Assembly (NCBI RefSeq): GCF_000186865.1
Contig: NW_008705561.1
Coordinates: 3,150,909-3,208,739, forward strand
Source: Aureococcus anophagefferens
Lineage: Eukaryota > Sar > Pelagophyceae > Pelagomonadales > Pelagomonadaceae
Direction: 5' to 3'
Length of the DNA stretch: 57,831 nucleotides
The notes below the pieces were generated by a model. The model had not been told where the DNA came from. It saw nothing but the letters and a program-made list of their open reading frames with translations, and did no database searches. Each line of letters opens with the position of its first letter. The first letter of the stretch is position 1. This document shows positions 1 to 9,160 of this stretch, in pieces. A program made the position numbers and the translations under genes.

Positions 1-1332
1 GCCCGCGTCGAGCGCCTGGGCAGGACAAGAGAGCGAAATTCCCAACTTCAAAGGCTCCTAGCTCGGCCGTTTTCCACTCGTTTCGGCTGATCTTTGGACG
101 AGCGATCATCTCTCGGAACGGTCTCGAAGCGTGGATGCTTTTTCCGGAACGCGCGCGCGCGGAACACTCACGTTGAAGCGACGTTGAATCACTCTTGTGC
201 TGCCCCGTCGAGCGCCGCGCGCGCGGACCGCGCCGCGCGGTGCGCGCCGCCGCGCCGGAGCGCCGCGGCCCGCGACGCCCGGGCCGCCCAGCGGTCCAGG
301 AGCGCGTAGACGCGGTTCCGCGCGGCGTCGATCTCGCGGTCGCGCGCGCGGTCGGCGACGGCCGCGCGGCGGCGCAGCTCCGCGAGGAACGCGCGCGCGC
401 GCCGGCGCCGCGCGCGGTCCGCGACGGCGTCGGCGACGTCGTTGCGCGCGTCGACGGACGCGTCCGACTCGCGGCGCCAGGCCTCGACGACCCGCGCCTG
501 GCGGAACCGCGTCGCCGCGGCCTCGGCGCGCCGCGCCGCGGCCGCGTTCTGCCGCAGAAACCCAAAAACGGCCTTGGTCAGCCAGACGTCGACGATGGCG
601 TGGGCCTCGAGGAGCAGCGTCACGCCGACCTTGTCCCCCCGGAGCTCGACGCCGCGCGCGAGGAGGCTCCGGCGGATGCGGTGGCGCCGCGCCTGAAAAG
701 GGTGAGTCAACGTCGCTTCAACGTGAGTGTTTTTTTGCGCGCGCGTGCCGGGAAAAGCATTCACGCTTCGAGGCCGTCCCGAGAGACGATCGCTCGTCCA
801 AAAATCAGCCGAAACGAGTGGAAAACGACCGAGCTAGGAGCCTTTGAAGTTGGGATTTTCCTGCCCTGCGCCGCGCGTCGAGGAGGTGGCCGTGCAAACC
901 CGCGTTCGGCGGCTGGTGCAGGAGCCGCGTCGCCAGGCTCTCCGGCGCGAAGGCGACGCGCGGCCGCGGCACGCCGCGCCAGAGCCAGCGGAAGACGGCG
1001 TGGATGAAGCAGCCGTGCTTTGGGGCGGCGAGCCGCTCCGGCGGCGGCGGCGGCGGCGGCCGCGGCGGCGACGCGGGCGGCGAGCTCGCCGCCGAGAGGT
1101 CGTCGTCGGCGACGAAGAGCGACAGCGGCGCGCGCGCCGCCGGGGGGGGCAGGGACCGCGACGCGCCCGCCGGCGACCCGTAGCGCCGCGGCGACGGCGA
1201 CCGCCGCGGCGACGACAGCCGCGAACCGTCGTCGGAGTCCGTGTCGCTCAGGATGCCGCGCCGCGCGTACTCCTCGTCGTAGTACTCGCTCAGGCCGCTC
1301 CGGGCGCTGCGCGGCGACGAGAGGATGTCCAT
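1..1332 (-). CDS. Hypothetical protein, 5' part of gene, two introner introns
   Basis: The ATG is at 1332. Exons are 1332-877, 692-216 and 15-1, the last running off the window. The two breaks are introner elements and removal keeps the frame exactly (LLD joined to ARRHR; SARA joined to ALDAG). The N-terminal ~105 residues are Ser/Pro/Arg-rich and look disordered, with a run of seven prolines. The rest is Arg/Ala-rich and probably helical, with scattered Trp-Arg pairs. I recognise no family. One element lies in the gene's direction and the other against it, so both orientations are tolerated as introns in one transcript. The start is supported by the change to low GC just upstream, where the region is shared with the divergent gene to the right. 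Confidence 0.6.
16..215 (+). mobile_element. Introner element, family A (opposite to host gene)
   Basis: A ~200-bp insertion bounded by GGGCAG...CTGCCC inverted ends and flanked by copies of CGTCGAGCGC. On the host (minus) strand the intron starts GCGCTCGACG and ends TGCCCAG, restoring frame. The span includes one duplication copy. Confidence 0.85.
693..876 (-). mobile_element. Introner element, family A (same sense as host gene)
   Basis: The minus strand reads GGGCAGGAAAATCCCAACTT... to ...CCCTTTTCAG, with flanking duplication GCGCGGCGC. The spliced frame joins LLD to ARRHR. The terminal AG sits in a diverged CTTTTCAG rather than CTGCCCAG. Confidence 0.85.
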
Positions 1333-1532
1333 GATGAGAGAGCTAAATGGCTGCCATACTGTTACAGGGGCTACTTAGGGCTGCCCTGAAAGCCCCGTGA
1401 TTGAATGGTCAACATCTTCGGGTGCGCACCCCCTTCAATAACTTGGTCAACATGCTCCAAACCTTCGGCTATGGGGGGGATTTGGTCCTAGCCGCGCCAC
1501 CTCACGGCCGCCTCCGCGGCGCGGCGCGGCGG
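1333..1532. promoter_or_regulatory. Divergent promoter region
   Basis: A 200-bp stretch between two divergent start codons, clearly less GC-rich than the coding DNA on both sides. An in-frame upstream ATG for the right-hand gene lies at 1452. I identify no specific promoter motif. Confidence 0.4.
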
Positions 1533-4500
1533 ATGGAGCCCCCGAAGGCGGGCGGCCGCCCGTCGTCCCTCAAACTCAAGCAGCAGTGTTCGCTCCGCGG
1601 CGGCGCCCTCACGAGGCCGGCGGCGGCGGAGGAGAAGCCCGCCATCGAGGAGCGGGCGTCGGAGCTCTCCGCCGAGCGGTCGTCGGAGCTGCCCGTGGCC
1701 CCCATCGCGCTCGACGAGTCCGGGCCGGGGCGCGTCAAGTGGGGCATGGGCGCGTCCCGGGCCTTCTCCGCGCGGACGATCTCCGAGGCGCTGAGCCCCG
1801 CGCCGCGGCGGCGCCGCCGCGCGTCGAAGCGCAAGTCGTCGGCGGAGGAGTCGGCGGAGGACGACGGCGACGAGGACGTCGTCGCGCGCTGGAAGAACGC
1901 GGCGTCCTGCCTCGAGACGCTGAGCTTCCGGTCGTTCCTCGACGAGCTGACGAACTACGGCGACTACGTCTTCGAGACCTACATGCACTTCTGGCAGCTC
2001 CTGCGGGACACGCACTTCTCCCAGGCGCTGCCCGCCGTCGTCGTGACGCGCATCTTCTTCCGGGGCGTCTACTTCATGGCCATGCCCCTCAAGCGCGTCG
2101 ACGTCTACGGCGTCGAGTGGCGCCTCCGGCGCGAGATGTACCACTTCTTCGAGCTCGACGACGGCGAGAGCTTCTTCTACGACTTCTACGTCGACGTGCT
2201 CGTGGAGCTCGTCTTCGTCGCGCTCATCTGCAAGGCGAACAACGCCGCGTACAACCGCCACGCGGCCCGGGCGTCGCGCGTGCGGAGCTGGCAGTGGCTC
2301 GGCCTCGGCGTGCTGAGCCTCTTCGTCTGCGTCGCCCGCGACGTGCGCCTCACGCACTGGTACTTTTTGAACGGGCTCCAGGCGAAGACCAAAAACATCA
2401 TCCACACCATCGGCGCGATGATCAGTGCCGAATTCAAATCTTCAACTCGACTTCAATGTGAGCGTACGCGAATGTTTCGACGCAACTTCTTTGGATTCGC
2501 TTCGAGAACTCGATGAGAGCAATCGATTCGTCCAAAAATCAGCCGAATCGACTTCGATTTGACCGAGCTAGAGAATTCTCAAGTTTGGTCACGACCACCC
2601 AAACCAGTGGTTGGTTTCGGCACAGGCGATCATCATCCTGACCTGCGACCTGCTCATGATCGCCTGCACGGCCTACATCCTCTCGGCCTACGTCGTCATG
2701 GCGAGCCGCGACATCTCCGTCGCGAAGCGGCGCGTGCTCCAGCGGCGGTCGCTCCAGGAGCGCCTCGCGGCCGCGGCGCCCGCCGGCGCCGGCGCCGCGG
2801 AGACCGCGGACGACGCGGACCTGCGCCGCGAGGAGGAGATCCTCGAGTCGCTGTTGGAGGACGCGTCGTTCCAGTGCTGCCCGAAGCGCTTCCGGGGCAA
2901 AGGCGACGACGCGCCGGACGTGGTGGACGCGGCGCGCGCGTACGAGGCGACGCCGGGGCTGCGGCTTTTGGACGCGCTCCGGGGCGTGCTCATGAAGCGG
3001 CGCTACGCGCCGTCCTACGTCTTCCGCGAGGCGGACAACCGGGGTCTGTTGGCGGCGTTGCTCCACCCGCCGGGCGCGTGCATCGGCCTCTTCGGCGCGC
3101 ACGATTCAGGGCAGCAAAAGGGTGCGAAATTCCCAACTTCAAAGGCTCCTTTCTCGGCCGTTTTCCACTCGTTTCGGCTGATTTTTGGACGAGCGATCAT
3201 CTCTCGGAGCGGTCTCGACGCGTGGGCGCTTTTTCCGGAACGCGCGCGCGCGAAACACTCACTTTGAAGCGACGTTGAATCACCCTTTTGCTGCCCAGGC
3301 ACGATTTGGTCGAGCGCGTCGACGACGGCGCGGAGGCCGCGCGGCCGCTGCAGCGCCACGCGTCGGCCTTTGGGGGCGCCCAGGTCTTCGCGGCCATGCG
3401 GTCGTCGATCCGCGCGTCCAACGAGCTCGGGGGCGCCGTGTCCGCGAAGAAGGGCAAGGACGTCAACCGCGCGCGGACGCTGACGAACGGCATCTTCAGC
3501 GGCCTCTGGGTCATCAAGGACGAGACCTACGGCGACCTGACGCCCGCCCAGAGGCGCGCCGAGCGCCTCGAGCGGCTCCACCTCACGGTAGACGTCGAGG
3601 CGGCCTGGGAGGAGCGCGTGCGGTCGCGGAGTTACCGGAACTGCGCGCGGTTGATCATGGCGGCGACCATGGGCTGGCTGCTGGCCGTGGCGGCGACGGC
3701 GGCGCTGGCCTACTTGAGCTGGGTGCTCCAGAACTACGTCGAGCGGCGCCTGCGCTGGATCGAGCGGACGCTCGACGACGTCGACGCGTTGTTGGCGACG
3801 TATCTGAAGGGCGCGAACGGCACGGTCGTCGCGCACGCGGAGATTTTAGAGGCGCTCCGGGCGCGCATGGTCGATGGCGGCGGGGAGGTGGGCGAGGCCG
3901 TCGGCGACATCGTCTTCGACGCCGTCGACGGCGCCGTGTCGACGGTCGAGGCGACGGCGGCGGACGCCGTCAACGCGTCCGTCGCGCTCTTCAACGCGTC
4001 GGCGATCACGGAGTTCTTCGTCGACGCGTCGCGCAACGACACGGCCGCGGCCGTGGAGGAGTACCAGCGCGAGGCGTCGCGCGCCGCGGCGGAGGTCGTC
4101 GCGGACTACACGGCGCAGTGGTACGGCTACGTCGAGGACTACCACGACGTCCTCGACGGCTGGCTCCACATCGCGACGAACGCGTCGGACAACCTCTTCT
4201 TCAGCGGCGTGCTCGCCGCCGTCATCGCGTTCTCGCTCATGAACTACGCGCTGCGCCGTGCCGGAAACGACCGGTGGCATGGACCGGTCCGGCAAAACTT
4301 CGAACCTCCCCATCTCGGTCGAATCGACGTCGCTTCGGCTGATTTTTGGACGAATCGTTTTCTCTCGTCGAGTTCTTGACAGACGGCGAAGCAGTTGTGT
4401 CAAAGGCGTTCCGAGTGGCGTCGTTTTGAATATCTTTTTCCCTGCCCAGGCGCTGCTCATGATCGTCGCGCGGTTCCGCGAGATGACGTACCGCATGCGC

Positions 4501-7500
4501 GAGCACGGCCTCATCGACGACATGGATCTGATCGCCGACGAGGCCAAGGAGCTCGAGGAGGCCCAGTCGCGGTCCGAGTGGTTCTGGATCCGGCTCACGG
4601 CGCCGAGCGCGCCCTACGCCGTCGGCTTCGTGGGCATGGCCGTCTCGAACATGCTCATCATCTCCTGCATGTGCTTCTTCCTCACGTTCTTCATCACGGG
4701 CTTCACGTTGTTCCCGGGCGCGGCGCGGTCCGCGGGGTCCTGGATCTACACGCAGATCGGGTCCTGGGTCGTCATCTACCCCGTCGTCTACGGCATCGAC
4801 TGGTTCTACCTGAATTCGTTCATCTCCGTGCGCACGTACGTGTACCACCGGTCCTGCTTCGACCTGTGGGACTTCGTGCTGGGCATCTGGAAGCTCGTCA
4901 CGGGCCTCTTCACGGGCGTGCTGCGCGTGATCCTCATCTACGTCATCGCGACCGCGAACACGATCCGCGTCGACCGGGGCGGGAAACGGGCGCGACGCGC
5001 CCAACTTCGAAAGGCTCCGATCTCGGCCGCGTTCCACTCGTTTCGGCTGATTTCTGGACGAGCGATCATCCCTCGGAGCGTGCTCGACGCGTGGACGCTT
5101 TTGCTGGACGGGCGCGCGCGGAACACCCACGTTGAAGCGACGTCGAATCGCCCGTTTCCTAGGCATCGACTGGACGATCTTCGCGGGGCGCATCGGCTGG
5201 CTCGACATCGGCTACAACACCTTCGCGTCGACGGTCATGCTCGTGGACCGCCACAACAACCCGACGCTCTGCGCGGCGTCGCGCCTCGTCCTCTCGACGG
5301 TCCCCGAGGTCTACGCGCGGCGCATGTGCGCGGCGCACTGCCTCACGTTCGACGCCGCGGCTCCTTCGCCGCCGCTCGCCGCGCACCTGGCGACGCGGGA
5401 CCTGACGCAGCTCCTCGGGGACGTGCTCCTCCACGACGACCCCCGGGGGCGCCAGCTCCTCAAGCGCGCGCGGCTCGGCCTCGCGTGGCGCGAGCTCCAC
5501 GTGCTCTGGGTCCTCGTCGCGAACCCGAGCCTGAGGCCCTGGAACGTGCGCAAGTGGCGCGAGAACCCCATCTCGGACACGGCCTGGCGCGCGGCCCGGG
5601 CGAAGATCGTCCAGCGCAAGGCGAAGGAGGAGCGGAAGCGGCGCGCGTCGGCGTACCTCGAGGTCGCGGACCGCGAGCTGCAGGCCGCGACGTCGCCGTC
5701 CGCGGGGTCGCGCCGGCGCGCGAGCGCCGCCCGGTGGCAGGACAAGGCCGGCGAAGCCAAGGACGCGGGCTTCTTCCACCGGCGCAAGCGGCGCGCGTCC
5801 GTCGTCGACCGCATCGACCGGTTGGAGGCCGTGCTCGACGACCGCGCGGCCGCGGAGCCCGCGGCGCCCGGGCGCGCGCCGGAGCCGCCGCGCGCCGACG
5901 CGTCGCCGTCGCTGCCGGACCGCGCCGCGTCGCCGGCGCGCGCCGAGGACGCCGAGGCGGCGTCGCTGCCGTCGCTCGAGTCCGTCATCGCGGAGCCGAA
6001 CGACGTCGCGGACGTCGCGACCGGCGCGGGAACCAAAAACTATTCGCGACGTCACTCTGCACGTCTCTTCGCACGGGTTCGACCCATGTTTTCCACCGCG
6101 GGACCGGTCGATTCCACACAGGTGCTCACGCGGTTCCAGATGGGCCACCTGCGGACCATGTTCCGGCTGTTGGACAAGGACCAGGACGGCCTCGTCTCCG
6201 TGACGGACCTGCGCTTCCACTACCAGTCCCAGGGCTGCGTGCTGAGCGAGCACGAGGCGACGCTCGTCATCGACGCCGTCGCCGTCGCGCGCAAGGGCTA
6301 CTACGTCGCCAAGGGCAAGCGCGGCGACATCCGCGAGGTCGAGCGCACGGGCTTCGACTTCCCGGAGCTCGTGGCCTTTTGCCTCTGGCGCGTCGCGTCC
6401 GAGGAGCCCGCGGCCGTCGACGGCGGCGTCGGCTCCGGGCTGCGGCTCGACGCGTCCGCGCGGCTCGCGGTCTGCGAGACGGCCTTCGTGCGCCTCAAGG
6501 GCCTCGACGAGCGCGTCGTCGAGGTCTCCGAGCACGTGGCGCCGCCCCTGTCCTTCGACCAGTTCGGTGGCGCCGTGCGGCGGTGCCGCCTCGACCGGGG
6601 GCCCTTCGGCGTGCGGTCCCAGGAGACGCGGCTCCTCTTCGAGCTGCTCTGCATGGGCCACGACGGCGGCGACCTGCGCAACGGCGTCGAGGACCGGGTC
6701 TCGCGCGCGTGCGGCGCCGTCTTCGCCGCGCACGGGCCCTGGGACGCGGACCTCCGGTGCCCCTCCGCGCGCGAATCAACCGCCGGTTCGGGACGTCCCG
6801 ACCAAACTTCGAACATCTCGAGCTCGGTCACATCGACGTCGATTCGGCTGATTTTTGGACGGATCGATGGCTCTCGTCGAGTTCTCGAAGCACGGCGGAC
6901 GTGCGTGTGTCACAACATTCGAATACGCTCACATTGAAGTCGGGTTGAAGATGTGAGTCGCGCGCAGGTGCCCCTACGAGGCCGTCGCGTCGTTCTTCGA
7001 GGCCACGGTCTTCTGCGTCCACCGCACGCGGTCGGGCCACATCGACCTCGGGCGCGGCGTGCACGTCGACGACGGGGCGGGCTTCCCCGAGAGCCCCCGG
7101 GAGCCCGCGCGCGAGAACGCCTTCGCGGCCGCGCGCAAGCAGGGCGCGTTCAAGCTCTTCCACGCCGTCTCCTCGGCGTCGTCCGTCGGCTCGGACCTCG
7201 GCGCCGACGCCCCGGGCGCGCCGGCGGAGGAGGTCTCCGTCGTCGCGGCGGACGAGGCCGACGGCGACGCGCCGCCGGAGGCGAGCGTCGTGCTCGACGA
7301 GGCCTTCGCGCGGGGCGCGCCCGTCGAGCACCGGCCGACGATGAACCCCGCCGCCGCCGACGCCCTCGAGCGCGAGATGCTCGCCCTCATGACGACGGAC
7401 CCGAGCGCGTCCCCGAACGACGACCCGGACGCGCCGTTCGGCCCGTCCTACGCCGTCGAGGGCTACGACGCGCGCGGCGACGCGAGCGGCGACGAGAGCG

Positions 7501-7703
7501 ACGACGGGACCACGCCCGAGGGCAGCGACATCTTCGCCGAGGACGGCGACGACGACGCGCCGCCGCCGCCGCCGCCGGACGAGCCGGACCGCGACGCGCC
7601 GCCGGAGCAGCAGCCGCCGGAGCCGCGCTGGTACAAGCCGCACACGTGGTTCAGCCCCCGGAAGGAGGCGCCCAAGGCCGCCGAGGTGCCGCCGACGCCC
7701 TAG
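1533..7703 (+). CDS. Large multi-pass membrane protein with EF-hand (possibly STRA6-like)
   Basis: Predicted ~1,680 residues. Exons: 1533-2414, 2626-3098, 3299-4247, 4450-4966, 5163-6013, 6122-6756 and 6968-7703. Every junction keeps frame, and one rebuilds a transmembrane helix (HTIG joined to AIIIL). A disordered basic N-terminus is followed by about eight hydrophobic segments. The last is followed by RIDWTIF...LDIGY...NNPTL, which recalls the C-terminal part of the STRA6/RBP-receptor family; this is from memory and weak. A cytosolic tail carries a canonical EF-hand loop (DKDQDGLVSVTD, near 6173) and ends in an acidic/proline-rich region. Function is therefore only a Ca2+-responsive membrane protein. 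ATG 1533 is chosen because GC-rich coding starts there; 1452 is an in-frame alternative. The 6014-6121 intron is uncertain because that segment is also open. Confidence 0.65.
2415..2625 (-). mobile_element. Introner element, family B (opposite to host gene)
   Basis: Family B read backwards: the ATCTTCAAC...TCAATGTGAGC tail is near the left end and the ...ACCAGTGGTTGG end at the right. The duplication is GCGATGAT/GCGATCAT with one mismatch. The intron is GCGATGAT...GGCACAG. Confidence 0.85.
3099..3298 (+). mobile_element. Introner element, family A (same sense)
   Basis: Perfect 8-bp duplication GCACGATT. The element begins CAGGGCAGCAAAAG and ends CTTTTGCTGCCCAG, a clear terminal inverted repeat. 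The GC-AG intron joins FGA to HDLVE. Confidence 0.92.
4248..4449 (+). mobile_element. Introner element, family C (same sense)
   Basis: Duplication GCGCTGCG/GCGCTGCT. The left end carries ACCGGTGGCATGGACCGG, distinct from A and B, but the TTCGGCTGATTTTTGGACGA core is present. It ends CCCTGCCCAG and splicing gives NYALLMIV. Confidence 0.88.
4967..5162 (+). mobile_element. Introner element, family A, diverged (same sense)
   Basis: Duplication GCGTCGAC/GCATCGAC. The body is family A but with many substitutions, CGGCTGATTTCTGG in place of the core, and a terminal TTTCCTAG. It looks like an older copy. Frame is restored as NTIRIDW. Confidence 0.85.
6014..6121 (+). other. Possible short intron (or retained coding segment)
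   Basis: A ~100-bp segment with poor coding character ends GATTCCACACAG, resembling the reversed left end of family B. A GT donor at 6014 (108 bp) or a GC donor at 6026 (96 bp) would both keep frame, and the segment is itself open. There is no convincing 8-bp duplication. Confidence 0.45.
6757..6967 (+). mobile_element. Introner element, family B (same sense)
   Basis: Perfect 8-bp duplication GTGCCCCT gives a GT donor, and the intron ends CGCGCGCAG. The body contains ACGTCCCGACCAAACTTCG, the core, and the TTGAAGTCGGGTTGAAGAT tail. The spliced frame is DLRCPYEA. Confidence 0.9.
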
Positions 7704-7724
7704 GAACCAATCAAAAGCGCGTCC

Positions 7725-8927
7725 TTACTTGGGCACCTGCGTGACGTCCTTGTAGTTGTAGGGCACGCGGACCGGCGGGAACCTGCCGAGCTGCTGGTTC
7801 TTGAAGCACTCGCGCAGCTGGGCGCGGTCCGCGCAGACGAAGGGCCCGTGCCAGACGACGTCCTCCTTCGTCATCTTCCCCGTGAAGACCATCATGCGCA
7901 GGCCGGCCGCGCCCGCCGACACGGCCGCCTTCACGGAGCCGCCGGACGTGTCGAAGCGGCAGATCTGCTGCGCCTTGAAGGGTTCGCCGTTGAGCGTGCC
8001 CGCGCCCTTGAAGCAGTAGAACATGGCGTTGTCCATGTGGCTCGGCCGCTCGTAGGCGAAGTCCGCGCCGGGCCGGAGGTCGACGTCGACGATCTGCACG
8101 GTCACGGCGAAGGACGCCGGGCCCGTCGCGTCGCGGAACGGCCCCGCGATGACGCGCGCGACGGATCCCGCGCCGTCGAGATCTACCGTCGTGATCGCCG
8201 ACGGCTCCACGGTGCCGTAGCGCGGCGCGTCGCCCATCTTCGCCCGGGGCATCTTGAGCCAGATCTGGAAGCCGTGCGTCCGCTCGCCCGCGGGCGTGCC
8301 GCCGCCCTCGGCGTGCTCGACGCCGCTGCCGACGGACATCCACTGGAAGCCCGGCGACGCGTAGACCTCGCGGTTGCCCAGCGAGTCCGCGTGCCGCCCG
8401 CAGCCCTCGACGATGTAGGACAGAATGTCCATGCCGTGGTGCGGGTGCCAGGGCACGTCGAAGCCCGCGTCCGTGTCGTTGCCGTAGGCCCTCCGGGACA
8501 CCGTGGGGCCGAACTCGTCGCACATGAGGAACGGGTCCGACTCGCGCTCGCCGACGACGCTCGGGAAGGACTGCTTGACGGCGAAGTTCGGGTCGCCCGT
8601 CGGGTAGGCCGTCTGCGCGTTCTTGACGTAGCGCACGGGCATCAGGGCCATGCCGTCGTCGGCCGCGTCGGCGCCGGCGTCGACCGAAGCCTGCAGACCA
8701 ATGGTGCGCGTTTGCCGACGGACTGGCGGCAGAGGTGCCGGAGCGCGCGCTGCCGAAGAGCGGACAGGCGTCAGAGTCGGTGAGAGCCGCTTGCTCTCCC
8801 AGGCCCGTCGAGCGCGTGAGCCGCCGGACGACGGACCAGCGTCAGTGGCAGTACTGCAGTGGCGGCGGAGAGCGAGAAGAAAATTTAATAGGAGGGCAAT
8901 GCCTTGCCGGCAACATGGCCTAAACAT
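7725..8927 (-). CDS. Pirin family protein
   Basis: About 400 residues (pirins are usually ~290), a cupin-fold non-haem metal protein that in other organisms acts as a quercetinase or as a nuclear transcription cofactor. The N-terminal cupin has the HPHHG motif (about residues 161-165), SLGNR, FQWMSVGSGVEHAE with His205 and Glu207, and QIWLKMP. These match the His/His/His/Glu metal site. The C-terminal cupin follows. The ~95-residue N-terminal extension is less conserved-looking and may be a targeting peptide or partly 5' UTR; an internal ATG at 8651 is the alternative start. The stop codons of this gene and the preceding convergent gene are only ~21 bp apart. Confidence 0.9.
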   Translation of the reverse strand: MFRPCCRQGIALLLNFLLALRRHCSTATDAGPSSGGSRARRAWESKRLSPTLTPVRSSAARAPAPLPPVRRQTRTIGLQASVDAGADAADDGMALMPVRYVKNAQTAYPTGDPNFAVKQSFPSVVGERESDPFLMCDEFGPTVSRRAYGNDTDAGFDVPWHPHHGMDILSYIVEGCGRHADSLGNREVYASPGFQWMSVGSGVEHAEGGGTPAGERTHGFQIWLKMPRAKMGDAPRYGTVEPSAITTVDLDGAGSVARVIAGPFRDATGPASFAVTVQIVDVDLRPGADFAYERPSHMDNAMFYCFKGAGTLNGEPFKAQQICRFDTSGGSVKAAVSAGAAGLRMMVFTGKMTKEDVVWHGPFVCADRAQLRECFKNQQLGRFPPVRVPYNYKDVTQVPK

Positions 8928-8936
8928 GCAGATCAA

Positions 8937-9160
8937 ATCGCGCCGTGATCCCTAGGGGCGCGGCCGCCTTGAGCCGCGCCGCGCGTAATTCGACATCGTC
9001 CGGCTCAGACGGCTGCCGGCATCGCGGCCGCGGCGTCGGCCCGCCCGCCCGTGGCCGCGCGCCGCGAAGCGCCGTGGAGCCGCCCCCCTCACGAGCCCCG
9101 GCGCCGGCGCCGCGAATTGTCGGACACTTAGCTCACCTCTGGTTCATCTCTCCGCGTCGC
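8937..9160. other. Intergenic spacer
   Basis: Lies upstream of the pirin gene and downstream of the CobW-type gene. It is GC-rich with no open frame of coding character, and presumably contains the pirin promoter. Nothing specific is recognised. Confidence 0.4.

Noticed and set aside
4258..6948. An 896-residue + strand frame starting inside an introner
   Set aside because: It reads through two introners and switches to arginine-rich nonsense. The spliced gene uses other frames on both sides.
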